64,000 nt of DNA from Macrostomum hystrix (taxonomy: Eukaryota > Platyhelminthes > Macrostomidae): NCBI GenBank assembly GCA_950097015.1, contig CATNEN010000001.1, positions 6,309,001-6,373,000 of the forward strand. Reading direction: 5' to 3'. Positions 22,336 through 34,332 of the stretch are shown piece by piece (positions within the stretch are counted from its first letter, which is position 1; each line of letters begins with the position of its first letter). The notes beneath the pieces were generated by a model. It was not told the DNA's origin. It searched no databases and worked only from the letters and a program-made list of their open reading frames with translations. The translations under genes and the position numbers were made by a program.

Positions 22336-23421
22336 ATTTAACTGCTTTCATTTCACCAGATTTCGAGTTGCCAAATTTTGTTGACAAAAACGAAAAATAT
22401 AGCTTCATAGAACCTCGTTTAAAAGACCTTGAAAAATGACAATCGCACAGATGGTCAAATAAACAAAGGACAGTCTCATTAAAGAGGCCTTAAGGGCTAG
22501 TAGAGTAACTTTCCCATATGTCGTTGTTATTCAAATGAATGTAAACAAAAATGACGTGCTTCCTTTCAGCAGTAAAACTGTGTATATTGTTTCTTTACCG
22601 TGGGGACAAAGCTAACTTCGGTTTCTAAAAATAGCTCTATCACGTTAGGACCTCGTGTTAATTGACCTTGAGACGAAAAAGAGCGAGATATTGCAGATTA
22701 GTGCACGTGTTACGTGATATTTGTTCACTCTCAGTCTAAAAAACATAGCTCGTAAATTCAATATTGCATCCTTTGATATTGCAGTGCGCTTACCTAGTTT
22801 GCGTTAGTTTTTATAACGCAAATTTAAAAGATCCTCCAGGCAATATTTCTAATTGAATTCGTCTGCCGATATTTCACATTAGATAACTTGTATATTTCCA
22901 ATTTTTGCATTTTCTTCTTCTAGTTTTTTAATTCCTAAAGCTTAGTAAATGATATACCTTTCAGTTTGTCACATGTTTAATATATACACCTGATAGGCAT
23001 CTTTTATTTCGTCGTTGTTAGTTGCTTTTTCCGTATTTCAGTATACTATTTTTTTGCTTGTCATCCGCAGCCATTCACTGAATTGGCTTTTTCTCTTTTT
23101 CTCTCTTAAACCAATTTTTTTCTAGAGCCAGTGAGTTTATTCTCTGCCTTTCAGGAATATTTCATGGAGGCTGCGCGCGTGCTCTCGCATGTCCGCGTCA
23201 CAATTGCCTTCCTGCTTTTTTCTCCCTAACCTCTCTCCTTTATCCGTTTTCTTATTCCCAAATAAAAAAGCATTTTATCGGTCAGTGCGAAATCTAGGAT
23301 CCTAATAAAATAATATTACACGGATATGACTTTTTCGGAACAACTTCAGAAAGTCTTGTATATTGGTTACACTCAATAATAATTAATAATAATTGATTAC
23401 ACCTGACCCAATTGGGTCAGA
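22336..23421. other. Intergenic, nothing recognised
   Basis: AT-rich, non-coding. Confidence 0.45.
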
Positions 23422-23685
23422 TGTGCAGCCGACAGCAGAGCCGCAGCAATTGCGCCGCGCATCTAAGGCTGCGTATGACTGCTCAGTCCATGGACTGGGG
23501 GACGCCACACCCACTCTCAATTACCCCAGCTGACGCTGGTACCCATTTTGCAGCTAAGTTAACTGAAGCAATGCAGAGTTAAGTGTCTTGCTAAAGGACA
23601 CAAAAATTATGTCAGTGGATTCGGAAATCGAACCCCCGACCTTGAATTCGAGTCCGACGCTCTAACCACTAGGCTTACATGTGGG
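23422..23685 (-). mobile_element. SINE family B, near full-length copy
   Basis: On the minus strand: tRNA-like head CCTAGTGGTTAGAGCGTCGG (A box) and GGGGGTTCGATTTCC (B box), then TGTCCTTTAGCAAGACACTT, CAGCTGGGGTAATTGAG, CAGTCCATGGACTGAGCAG and CTGCTGTCGGCTGCACAT. Best reference copy of the family in this window, with 46503-46745. Confidence 0.85.
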
Positions 23686-23712
23686 TCTTAGCGACAGTCA
23701 GACAGATAAGTT

Positions 23713-23935
23713 GTACAGGTGTGTACATCAGCCCTGACTTTCTCATCATCGGGCAGTGTACACTCCCACTTTGCCTTGATGTCTGGCAATCAATGACGTG
23801 AATTGCATGACAAGCCCCCACGCCTTCTCTACACGGCTGCGCCCCAAATAAATGAGGCCTCGCCGCGGAATCGAACTTTGGACATTAGTGAGACTCTGTG
23901 CGAGGGTCGGACATGATGCCGCTAGGCCACTCGCC
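23713..23935 (-). mobile_element. SINE family A copy
   Basis: Reverse-complement match to the head through GTACACACCTGT. The A box shows GTGGCCTAGCGGCAT and the B box region CGATTCCGCGGCGAGGC is intact. It lies 28 bases from a family B copy, so both may have used one insertion-prone site. Confidence 0.8.
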
Positions 23936-24188
23936 CCATTCATTACCTTTGACCTTAGAAATTGTGTAAATTTGAATATCTGTGAAAAGTTACCAATTAC
24001 CATTTCCGTTGAAAGCATCTACAAAAAAATTGCGTTAAACTTTTCCATCAATCAGCGATTTAGTCAACACTGTTTGCGGCCAACCTACAACATGCTGTCA
24101 ATCATATCTGTCAATCAGTAATAGTGCAGCTGTGTATATAGCATGCATCACCAGCAAACTATGGTTTAGGTGATAAAAAATGTGTTGG

Positions 24189-24255
24189 AAAACTCAACAC
24201 GCCTGATCGTTCCAGTGGAGTCGTGAATCGAACCCCCGACCGCTAGGCTACAAAC
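24189..24255 (-). mobile_element. SINE family B fragment (head)
   Basis: Contains GAATCGAACCCCCGACC, the complement of the family B B-box, and CTAGGC of the A box. Body absent. Confidence 0.55.
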
Positions 24256-24632
24256 CTCTACATTCTATGAAACTTATAAATGAGTTTCATTGCTAATATT
24301 TAAGGACGTCAGTTTTCTATGCTAGCTCTGTGCGATCATTAATTTGCGAACTATGTGTGCGGGTTATAATTGGTACAGTGATTGCACATGAACATGTTGT
24401 GATTGTCGAAAAAACGCCAGAAATATGACTACATAACAGTCATTTTTAGCTGTTTCTTAGTGAATCACCTACATATTCATGAGCTAAAAGCTAAATGACT
24501 TTCGCTAAACAGAAATCACTTACTTCGATTGTCAACTACTTGAAGTAAATTTGCAGTTTTATATAGGACTTTATAGTTTTCTCCTTCTCTATCTAGTATA
24601 ACACATTGTCTTAGCCCAGGGGCATTTCTGTG
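24256..24632. other. Intergenic, nothing recognised
   Basis: Short AT-rich stretch between two SINE fragments. Confidence 0.45.
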
Positions 24633-24735
24633 TTAGCTTAAGGACACATATTGTTCCAGAGGAATCGAGAATCGAACCCCCGACCTTCAAGTCGTGAGTC
24701 CCAATTTCTATGCTATGCTAGGCTATACAGCCCCT
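24633..24735 (-). mobile_element. SINE family B fragment (head)
   Basis: Minus-strand GGTCGGGGGTTCGATTCTCG and the following CCTCTGGAACAATATGTGTCC correspond to the B box and first body segment of family B. Confidence 0.6.
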
Positions 24736-25289
24736 TTGCAAGCTATGCAAGCATGACCAGTTCTGTATTACTCTTTGCTTTTTTACGTCTTTGCTTTTTT
24801 TAGAAAGCGATAAAGCTTCGGTGAAAGCGTTGCTCTCCGCCTTTGAGGGAAGGCTGCAGAGATCAAGCCTTGGCTAAGATTGTTCAGCCTTGTGGAAATT
24901 GCGCGAGCCTCTTCCGTGTCCTAATCGTTGAGGAAGAGGCCGGCCCGCCCCTATCTTCGTTTGAGTGTCTCGCCTCGTCTTTTGTGCCTTCACTGGCTCT
25001 TCTCTGGTTTCTCATACGGCAGATTTTTATCTATAAGCGTTTCGCATTATCTCGATTACAGTCTTTTATCTTTTAGCTGTTGTTCTTCTTGTAGGTTTTT
25101 TGTTTACAAATTGGGCCACTGACCTTGCGATTCTGAATGAGATTTTGTACACTGCAAATCAGCCTTTTAAATCTGATTGCTAAAAAGTTTTTTTTTAGTA
25201 AAACGATTTACTAACAATCGTTTTAAAAGTTAGCATGAACTCTCACTTCCCAATGTATGCTATCGCAATCTATCCCCTTCCAACTTATC
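24736..25289. other. Intergenic, nothing recognised
   Basis: A 77-codon plus frame at 24843 has no recognisable feature. Confidence 0.4.
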
Positions 25290-26940
25290 CCATCTCATCC
25301 CACCCACTCTAATCCCATCCACTCAATTTTATCCCAGTTATTCCAACCCATACATTCAATTCACTCAAATCTAATCCCATTAATCTCATCCACTCTAATC
25401 CCATTCACTCTAATCTCATCCACTCTAATCCCATTCACTCTAATCTCATCCACTCTAATCCCATTCACTCTAATCTCATCCACTCTAATCCCATTCACTC
25501 TAATCTCATCCACTCTAATCCCATTCACTCTAATCTCATCCACTCTAATCCCATCCTTCTCTAATCCCATTCACTCTAATCCCATCCACTCTAAACCCAT
25601 CCACTCTAATCCCATCCACTCTAAACCCATCCACTCTAGACCCATTCACTCTAATCCCATTCACTCTAATCCCATCCACTCTAATCCCATCCTTCTCTAA
25701 TCCCATTCACTCTAATCTCATCCACTCTAATCTCATCCACTCTAATCTCATCCACTCTAAATCCATCCAATCTAATCCCATTCACTCTAATCCCATCCAC
25801 TCTAATCCCATCCACTCTAAACCCAATTACTCTAAACCCAATTACTCTAAACCCATCCACTCTAAACCCATCCAATCTAATACCATCTACTCTAATCCCA
25901 TTCACTCTAAACCCATTCACTCTAAACCCATTCGCTCTAAACCCATCCAATCTAAACCCATTCACTCTAAACCCATCCACTCTAAACCCATCCACTCTAA
26001 ACCCATTCACTCTAAACCCATCCAATCTAATACCATCTACTCTAATCCCATTCACTCTAAACCCATCCACTCTAAACCCATTCACTCTAAACCCATTCGC
26101 TCTAAACCCATCCACTCTAAACCCATTCACTCTAAACCCATTCGCTCTAATCCCATCCACTCTAAACCCATTCACTCTAAACCCATCCACTCTAATCCCA
26201 TCCACTCTAATACCATATACTCTAATCCCATTCACTCTAATCCCATTCACTCTAAACCCAATTACTCTAAACCGATTCGCTCTAAACCCATTCACTCTAA
26301 ACCTATCCACTCTAAACCCATCCACTCTAATCCCATCCACTCTAATACCATATACTCTAATCCCATTCACTCTAATCCCATTCACTCTAAACCCAATTAC
26401 TCTAAACCGATTCGCTCTAAACCCATTCACTCTAAACCTATCCACTCTAAACCCATCCAATCTAATACCATCTACTCTAATCCCATTCACTCTAAACCCA
26501 TTCACTCTAAACCCATTCGCTCTAAACCCATCCACTCTAAACCCATCCACTCTAAACCCATTCACTCTAAACCCATTCGCTCTAAACCCATCCACTCTAA
26601 ACCCATTCACTCTAAACCCATTCGCTCTAATCCCATCCACTCTAAACCCATTCACTCTAAACCCATCCACTCTAATCCCATCCACTCTAATACCATATAC
26701 TCTAATCCCATTCACTCTAATCCCATTCACTCTAAACCCAATTACTCTAAACCGATTCGCTCTAAACCCATTCACTCTAAACCTATCCACTCTAAACCCA
26801 TCCAATCTAATACCATCTACTCTAATCCCATTCACTCTAAACCCATCCACTCTAAACCCATTCGCTCTAAACCTATCCACTCTAAACCCATCCACTCTAG
26901 ACCCATCCAATCTAATCCCACTCACCCTAATCTTATCCGA
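25290..26940. repeat. 15-bp satellite, about 105 copies
   Basis: Units CCCATCCACTCTAAT with CATTCACTCTAA and CCCATTCGCTCTAAA variants. Blocks of 150-300 bases recur (for example the GATTCGCTCTAAACCCATTC segments near 26276, 26409 and 26753). The 15-bp period opens a 422-codon minus frame of repeating RVDGFRVNGF, judged non-coding. Confidence 0.96.
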
Positions 26941-27827
26941 TCTATCCACCTACTTCTTTTTATCTTATGCCACTCTACCCGATGTCACTCAATTTAATTT
27001 TATTTTATTCCCTAAATCCCAATATCCCTAATAGCTTAAAATAAAATATAAAACTATCTTTAAGAACTCTAATTTTCGTATCTGATCCATAGACCACTTG
27101 CTCAAGAGACTAGCTGGATCTTTCAGATTATACTCGTACGTCAGAGAAAAATGATTCGGTGCTGGTTCACCGCGGGTTCTGCCTGATATGTCTCGATAAT
27201 TATGAGGCCCTTAAATATTTCAAAGCAGTCCTTCATGTCTATTATTTTGTTAAATTTGCTGCCTAATAGCGCGAAATTTCTGCTTTGCTCGCCTATTATT
27301 ATGCAACTCTGCATTGCCGCTGACTTGAAAAAACAGACTAGGAAATGGGCATCTGTGGAGACTTAATTGCAGCCCTAGTCTATAGTTCTCCGTATTTCTT
27401 ATCTTCCTTCTACTCTCTAATTTCTCCCATAATAGCACTGGCGCGATTTCCTGACGGGACACTTTCTATTGAGTCAAAATTCTCATTTGTGTCTTGTCTG
27501 CCTTTATTTTAATCCGGCCTCTTTTAGAAGAACACAGATCGTTGTCCGGCACTTGGTTAGTTTTCGTTTGAAGCTAGTTTTACTTTATTCGAAAGATTTT
27601 TGTTTGAGCTTGTTTACTTCGTTTTTTAAACAACGCCCAAAACTATACAGTTGCTTGATTTAAAGGAAATATTGTGAAATTTCTTGATCCATTTACTAAG
27701 CTGATTCTTTATTTTAAGGCCCTGTACAAAATCCACTTATCTACAAGCTATCGCAGAAGTTTCTTTTGGTTTAGTTAACAAGTCTCAAAAAAAAGTTTGA
27801 GATTCAGTCTTTTGATATAAAAGATCG
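26941..27827. other. Intergenic, nothing recognised
   Basis: Degenerate ends of the satellite, then unique AT-rich sequence. Confidence 0.45.
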
Positions 27828-27975
27828 GGAGTTCGAATCTCATCTAATAGGAAATCGAGCTATTGTGCTAGTGCACCGCCCCCAGTCCATGGACTGAACG
27901 GCTGTACACAACCTTTGGAAGAGCTGCGCAATAGCTGCGGCTGTTACTGGCTGTACATTTGGCCCTTCTGGGCTA
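27828..27975 (+). mobile_element. SINE family B, 5'-diverged copy
   Basis: GGGAGTTCGAATCTC (B box), then CAGTCCATGGACTGAACGG, GAGCTGCGCAATAGCTGCGG and CTGGCTGTACAT. The middle body is deleted. Confidence 0.7.
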
Positions 27976-27989
27976 ATAATAATACTTGC

Positions 27990-28295
27990 AGGATGGCTGC
28001 GGGCTCTGGCACAGGCAGTTCTGTCCATTTCGCTGACTCCTGAGCACACACGCACACAGATACCGTACGCAGGCATACGCTCACACAGGTGTGTACAACT
28101 GCCCTGACTTTCTCATCGTCAGGCAGTGTACACTCTCACTGTGCCTTGGAGGTTGGCCCTCAAGGGCGTGAATTGCACGACAAGCCCCCAAGCCTTCTCT
28201 CTGCGGCTGCGCCACAAATGAATGTGGCCTCGCCGCGGAATCGAGCTCAGGGATATTGGGGCCAGAGGCAAACGCGTTAACCGCTCTGCCACCTA
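27990..28295 (-). mobile_element. SINE family A, near full-length copy
   Basis: Minus-strand head AGAGCGGTTAACGCGTTTGC (A-box region), CGATTCCGCGGCGAGGCC (B-box region), GAGAGAAGGCTTGGGGGC, GAAAGTCAGGGCAG, and CAGCCATCCTGCAAGTATTA near the tail. It sits tail to tail with the family B copy just left. Confidence 0.85.
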
Positions 28296-29193
28296 CACGC
28301 CAGACCTTTTGTAACTGAAACTTGGAAACGTAAATCAAGCATATCTTTTGTTGATTTCCTTAACACTTGTGACGCACTTTTATTGTGCAGCTTGCTATAT
28401 GGCTATCCTATACTTGGTTTGAAAAAGCATACATATGATGTATCACCTTAACAAGAACTCTAATCTCAGATATAATATCTCGTTTCCAATTTTACGTTAT
28501 AATTATCGTCTTCAGCATCACTAGATGCAGGGTGCTTATTTTGCACGATCGCAATAACATTAGATAGTATTTTTTCTAATTCAACCCCAGGTTAGGATTT
28601 GGTATCCATTTCGATTTGAGAAAGTCTTCTCAGCTAAGGCCGTCGATTAAGCCTTCTGTTCTGAGGCAGGTTAATAGCGACACACTGCATACTTTAGACA
28701 TATTAAACCCTGTGCCTTTCTATTATTTAGCTGACGACTTCCGCTAAAGACATCTGAATTGCTTTGCAGTTCGACATTGCTGATACGCGATGAGGAGCCG
28801 GTTGAGGAGATTGTGTGTAGGGGAGAGGGGGGAGGGACCTCAGGGATGTGGGATCTGGGCGCTTCATGAGGGAGGCTTTTATGTAGGGATCGCTGCAGGT
28901 CGGCTAGAGATAGGTCCCGGGGCTAGGGGTAGAGAGATGAGGGTGTGGGGTGGGCTTTTTGGATTGGGAGGGACGGGGCGAGTGGGAGAAAGCAGTGAGG
29001 GTTAGACGACTGGTCGAGAGCACACACAGGGGGGGAGAATTTCCTTTCTTTCTTTCTTTCTGTCAAATTTTCGTCTTTAAAGCATCCTCCAGTCGGATTG
29101 GCGTCATCTGCCCGTCTTTCTCGCCATTCTTATTATCAACCGTTTCTGTTTCTTAGTTTCTAAGATAGCGATCGTTTATTGAACGGTTTTTGA
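28296..29193. other. Upstream region of candidate DGK exon 1a
   Basis: Contains a G/purine-rich stretch (about 28790-29040). TTTGA TGA stops the frame just before the ATG at 29194. I cannot point to a core promoter motif. The purine-rich part may be regulatory or simple repeat. Confidence 0.35.
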
Positions 29194-29429
29194 ATGTCTT
29201 CTTCGTCGAATTCTTCGTCCCCGCAGCCGCAGCAGCCACCGTCGCTCGCTCCGCTGCCGTCACCGTTGCAGCAGCAGCAGCAGCAGCAGCAGCATAGTTC
29301 AGTAAACCCAGAGCCTGCCCGCATTGTTGTTGAAGATCTGAGTGACTACTGCAGCAGTGCGGGCGCCGTTGCCACTGGCTCCAGTTCACCGTCTGGTACA
29401 TCGCCGCCAGCTTCTAAATCGCCTAATCG
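29194..29429 (+). CDS. Candidate alternative first exon (1a) of the DGK gene
   Basis: An ATG follows an in-frame TGA (29191-29193). It encodes 78 codons of Ser/Pro/Gln-rich sequence with an eight-Gln tract, then VVEDLSDYCSSAGAV and SPPASKSPNR. Donor GTGAGT starts at 29430, in phase 2. Exon 47229 begins with one base completing a phase 2 codon, so this exon joins it in frame, giving SPNR then KSAASAAG. The link to DGK is by phase and order only: about 18 kb separates the two, and another gene could own this exon. Confidence 0.5.
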
Positions 29430-30274
29430 GTGAGTTTGTTCTCAATGCTGATTGTTTTAGCTTGAATATTTTCGTCTATGGTCATTTGGCTTTGATTCTA
29501 ACACTTTTATGCCATCTTTCTGCCTTTGTGGAGATGTTCATTATTTTAGTTGATTTTCTTTTTTCTTTACCCATTTGTTTACTTCTCTTCTCTCCCTCTT
29601 CCCCTCTCCCTGTCTCCTCTCCCTATCTCCCTCTCTCTCCCCCCTCTCTCCCCCCTCTCCCTCTCTCCCTCTCTCTCAGTCTCTCTCCCTCTCCCTTTCA
29701 TCCTCTCTCCCATCTCCCTCTCTCCCTACTCCTTCCCTACCCATAATCTCATCCAAGATGAAGCCTGAAATATTTGATCACGTTTTTTCCTAGCCGTACA
29801 ATAACTTCAATCGAATATTTGAAGTACATCCATCTTTTTAAAAAGCTAATTAGTAGTAAGTGGGTTGAATCTGATGCTGGCATGGGTCCTCCAAGCTGCA
29901 CTCTCTCTCCCTCTGTCTGTCCACCTCTAAGTCTGTCCCCGTATCTGGGCTGCACTATTTTCTTTTACCCCGTTAGCTCGGCATATCCCATTTTGGCCAA
30001 ATAATTTTTCCCAATATAGATTTAGCTAGTGGTTTAGAAAATTGCCAGGATGTATGCGCCTTGGTATGCTATGCCCCCCAGGCAGCGTGTCTACAGACTG
30101 CCGTTTCCTCGTTGGCCTCAGCTAGACGAGTGGACAGGCTTTTTTAATTTAACATGTGTAGCTCGCTCTGCTGCTAATGTACTGGCCATATAGTTTCCCA
30201 GTTTGCATTGAAGAAAAATTGTAAATCACTGAACAGATGGTATTTATGACTCTTACTGACGGTGTAAAATACTA
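29430..30274. repeat. CT-rich microsatellite and unique flank
   Basis: 29580-29745 is an almost pure polypyrimidine tract (CTCTCCCTCTC-type). The rest to 30274 is unique with no gene signal. Confidence 0.7.
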
Positions 30275-31310
30275 GCGAGAGAGGAGATGATAAGACGGCG
30301 CGAGAGAGATGATGAGACGGCGCGAGGGAGGAGATGATGAGACGGCGCGAGAGAGATGATGAGACGGCGAGACAGAGATGATAAGACGGCGCGAGAGAGA
30401 TGATGAGACGGCGCGAGGGAGGAGATGATGAGACGGCGCGAGGGAGGAGATGATGAGACGGCGCGAGAGAGATGATAAGACGGCGAGAGAGGAGATGATG
30501 AGACGGCGCGAGAGAGATGATGAGACGGCGCGAGAGAGGAGATGATGAGACGGCGCGAGAGAGGAGATGATGAGACGGCGCGAGAGAGGAGATGATGAGA
30601 CGGCGCGAGAAAGGAGATGATGAGACGGCGAGAGAGGAGATGATGAGACGGCGCGAGAGAGGAGATGATGAGACGGCGCGAGAGAGATGATGAGACGGCG
30701 CGAGAGAGGAGATGATAAGACGGCGAGAGAGGAGATAATGAGATGAGACGGCGAGCGAGGAGATGATGAGACGGCGCGAGGGAGGAGATGATGAGACGGC
30801 GCGAGAGAGATGATGAGACGGCGCGAGAGAGGAGATGATAAGACGGCGCGAGAGAGATGATAAGATGGCGAGAGAGAGATGATAAGACGGCGAGAGAGGA
30901 GATAATGAGACGGCGCGAGAGAGGAGATGATGAGACGGCGCGAGAGAGGAGAGGATGAGACGGCGCGAGAAAGGAGATGATGAGACGGCGAGAGAGGAGA
31001 TGATAAGACGGCGAGAGAGGAGATGATGAGACGGCGAGAGAGGAGATGATAAGACGGCGTGAGAAGAGATGATGAGACAGCACGAGAGGAGATGATGAGA
31101 CGGCGAGAGAGGAGATGATGAGACGGCGAGAGAGGAGATGGTAAGACGGCGAGCGAGGAGATGATGAGATGAGACGGCGAGCGAGGAGATGATGAAATGA
31201 GACGGCGAAGTAGGATGTAATGAGAAGGCGAGAGACAAGTTGATGAGACGGCGAGAGAGGAATTGATGAGAAGTCGAGATAGGACGATGAAATAGCAAGA
31301 TAGGAGATAT
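30275..31310. repeat. 22/25-bp satellite (GAGACGGCGCGAGAGAGGAG)
   Basis: Mixed units of about 22 and 25 bp, core GATGAGACGGCGCGAGAGAG, about 43 copies, degenerate at the right end. The shared GATGAGAC hints at remote kinship with the 16-bp satellite. Frames of over 360 codons on the minus strand are artefacts. Confidence 0.94.
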
Positions 31311-31734
31311 AAGATGGCGAGTCGGGAAGCAACAGCCATACAGAGAAAAGCATGAAGTCCCCAGGAAAAATGCAACTCTTCATCATTGGTTTAGTTGAAA
31401 TTTTCTTGGCATTCTCTTGAACTAGATTTGATTTGCCACGCGTCTAGCAGAGCCAGCTAGTGTTTGTAAAGCATTTCAGCTTTTACTCTGACCAGATGTA
31501 GATGCAGCATATAGTTCTGCTTCATGCTCTAGATTTTATTTATTTATTTGCCGATGGTATGCTGTGAGCAGATCGCATTGGTTAGAAATGCTAATTCAAT
31601 TATAGCGACCCTGATTGTGAAGCTAGCAGTGGTGACTTTACTCTGACTACGAGCTAAGTGCATTCGTTTCCTTATGATTTTATGCGACTTGTCCTGTAGA
31701 CAAATATTAATCGGAAAAATATGGCATCCAAACT
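31311..31734. other. Unique spacer between two satellites
   Basis: No gene, SINE or repeat recognised. Confidence 0.45.
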
Positions 31735-33855
31735 CAAATATAACCAGGAATCGAAGCAAGACACGAACCAAGAATCGCAGCTAGAACGAAACCAAGAATC
31801 GTAGCTAGAACCAAACCAAGAATCGCAGCTAGAACCAAACCTAGAATCGCAGCTAGACCCAAACCAAGAATCGCAGCTAGACCCAAACCAAGAATCGCAG
31901 CTAGAACGAAACCAAGAATCGCAGCTAGACCCAAACCGAGAATCGCAGCTAGACCCAAACCAAGAATCGCAGCTAGAACGAAACCAAGAATCGTAGCTAG
32001 AACCAAACCAAGAATCGCAGCTAGAACCAAACCTAGAATCGCAGCTAGACCCAAACCAAGAATCGCAGCTAGACCCAAACCAAGAATCGCAGCTAGAACG
32101 AAACCAAGAATCGCAGCTAGACCCAAACCGAGAATCGCAGCTAGACCCAAACCAAGAATCGCAGCTAGAACGAAACCAAGAATCGTAGCTAGAACCAAAC
32201 CAAGAATCGCAGCAAGAACCAAACCAAGAATCGCAGCTAGAACCAAACCAAGAATCGCAGCAAGACCCAAACCAAGAATCGCAGCTAGACCCAAACCTAG
32301 AATCGCAGCTAGAACCAAACCAAGAATCGCAGCTAGAACTAAACCAAGAATCGCAGCTAGACCCAAACCTAGAATCGCAGCTAGAACGAAACCAAGAATC
32401 GCAGCTAGAACGAAACCAAGAATCGCAGCTAGAACGAAACCAAGAATCGTAGCTAGAACCAAACCAAGAATCGCAGCAAGACCCAAACCAAGAATCGCAG
32501 CTAGACCCAAACCTAGAATCGCAGCTAGAACCAAACCAAGAATCGCAGCTAGAACTAAACCAAGAATCGCAGCTAGACCCAAACCTAGAATCGCAGCTAG
32601 ACCCAAATCAAGAATCGCAGCTAGAACGAAACCAAGAATCGTAGCTAGAACCAAACCAAGAATCGCAGCAAGAACCAAACCAAGAATCGCAGCTAGAACC
32701 AAACCAAGAATCGCAGCAAGACCCAAACCAAGAATCGCAGCTAGACCCAAACCTAGAATCGCAGCTAGAACCAAACCAAGAATCGCAGCTAGAACTAAAC
32801 CAAGAATCGCAGCTAGACCCAAACCTAGAATCGCAGCTAGAACGAAACCAAGAATCGCAGCTAGAACGAAACCAAGAATCGCAGCTAGAACGAAACCAAG
32901 AATCGCAGCTAGAACCAAACCAAGAATCGCAGCAAGACCCAAACCAAGAATCGCAGCTAGACCCAAACCTAGAATCGCAGCTAGAACGAAACCAAGAATC
33001 GCAGCTAGAACGAAACCAAGAATCGCAGCTAGAACGAAACCAAGAATCGCAGCTAGAACCAAACCAAGAATCGCAGCAAGACCCAAACCAAGAATCGCAG
33101 CTAGACCCAAACCTAGAATCGCAGCTAGAACCAAACCAAGAATCGCAGCTAGAACTAATCCAAGAATCGCAGCTATACCCAAACCTAGAATCGCAGCTAG
33201 ACCCAAATCAAGAATCGCAGCTAGAACGAAACCAAGAATCGCAGCTAGAACTAAACCAAGAATCGCAGCTAGACCCAAACCAAGAATCGCAGCTAGACCC
33301 AAACCTAGAATCGCAGCTAGACCCAAACCAAGAATCGCAGCTAGAACCAAACCAAGAATCGCAGCAAGACCCAAACCAAGAATCGTAGCTAGAACCAAAC
33401 CAAGAATCGCAGCTAGACCCAAACCACCAAGAATCGCAGCTAGAACCAAACGAAGAGTCGCAGCTAGAACCAAACCAAGAATCGCAGCAAGACCCAAACC
33501 ACCAAGAACCGCACCTAGAACCAAACGAAGAATCGCAGCTAGACCCAAACCAAGAATCGCAGCTAGAACGAAACCAAGAATCGTAGCTAGAACCAAACCA
33601 AGAATCGCAGCTAGACTCAAACCAAGAATCGCAGCTAGACTCAAACCAAAAATCGCAGCTAGAACCAAACCAAGAATCGCAGCTAGAACCAAACCAAGAA
33701 TCGCAGCTAGAACCAAACCAAGAATCGCAGCTAGAACCAAACCAAGAATCGCAGCTAGACCCAAACGAAGAATCGCAGCTAGAACCAAACCAAGAATCGC
33801 CGCTAGAACCAAACCAAGAATCGCAGCTAGAACCAAACCAAGAATCGCAGCTACG
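31735..33855. repeat. 24-bp satellite, about 88 copies, with 192-bp super-period
   Basis: Core GAATCGCAGCTAGAACCAAA. A GTAGC variant recurs at 31801, 31993, 32185 and again at 192-base steps later, so eight units form a higher-order repeat in parts. Indels seen are mostly 3 bases, keeping a 700-codon minus frame of repeating GLVLAAIL open. I judge it non-coding. Confidence 0.96.
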
Positions 33856-34332
33856 AACGAGTCAAAAGTTTTTATTGCAGGTGGAATTCCGTTAAGGAAA
33901 TCGCAGCTCTAATAAAAAAAACAAATGTCTTGCGCTCAAGATTTCGCTTTTAATGACCATGTTATTGGGGCGTTGCCCACCTTGCTAATGCTAAAGACAT
34001 GCAAAAGAATTCTATGATTTGTCATTTGTGAAAGATTTGTACTGTGAAAGAAAGAATCGAAAATACTTCATACTGTAGGTATTCACATAAAGCACAATTG
34101 ATTACTGATTGGTTTTTGATCAGTCTAGCGGTAAAATTTATAATGCAAAACAACTTGCAACTGAGTGCACTGCTATTTCTGAAAAGCGAAAAATTTTAAA
34201 TGTTTTTTATACATTCTTTACTATATATGTTATGTTTAAACTCCATCTTAGACGTGTGATAAATCTAATGAGCAAAAATATTACAATAGCCATGAGGTTT
34301 ATTTTAAAAAACTGTTTTAATCAAAACGAAAT
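33856..34332. other. Unique spacer, nothing recognised
   Basis: AT-rich. An 88-codon frame at 34109 runs into the next array and has no features. Confidence 0.45.

Noticed and set aside
24843-25122. Two short overlapping plus frames
   Set aside because: No splice context, no recognisable motif, and they overlap each other in different frames.
25681-26949. A 422-codon minus frame of RVDGFRVNG repeats
   Set aside because: Artefact of the 15-bp period; nothing outside the array is coding.
28790-29156. Gly/Arg-rich plus frames before exon 1a
   Set aside because: They follow a purine-rich low-complexity stretch and have no homology.
30174-31386. Three minus frames of about 370 codons rich in Ser/Arg/Leu
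   Set aside because: Satellite artefact from mixed 22/25-bp units.
31734-33836. A 700-codon minus frame of repeating GLVLAAIL
   Set aside because: The 24-bp period makes any stop-free unit read open for the whole array. There is no flanking unique coding sequence or start context.
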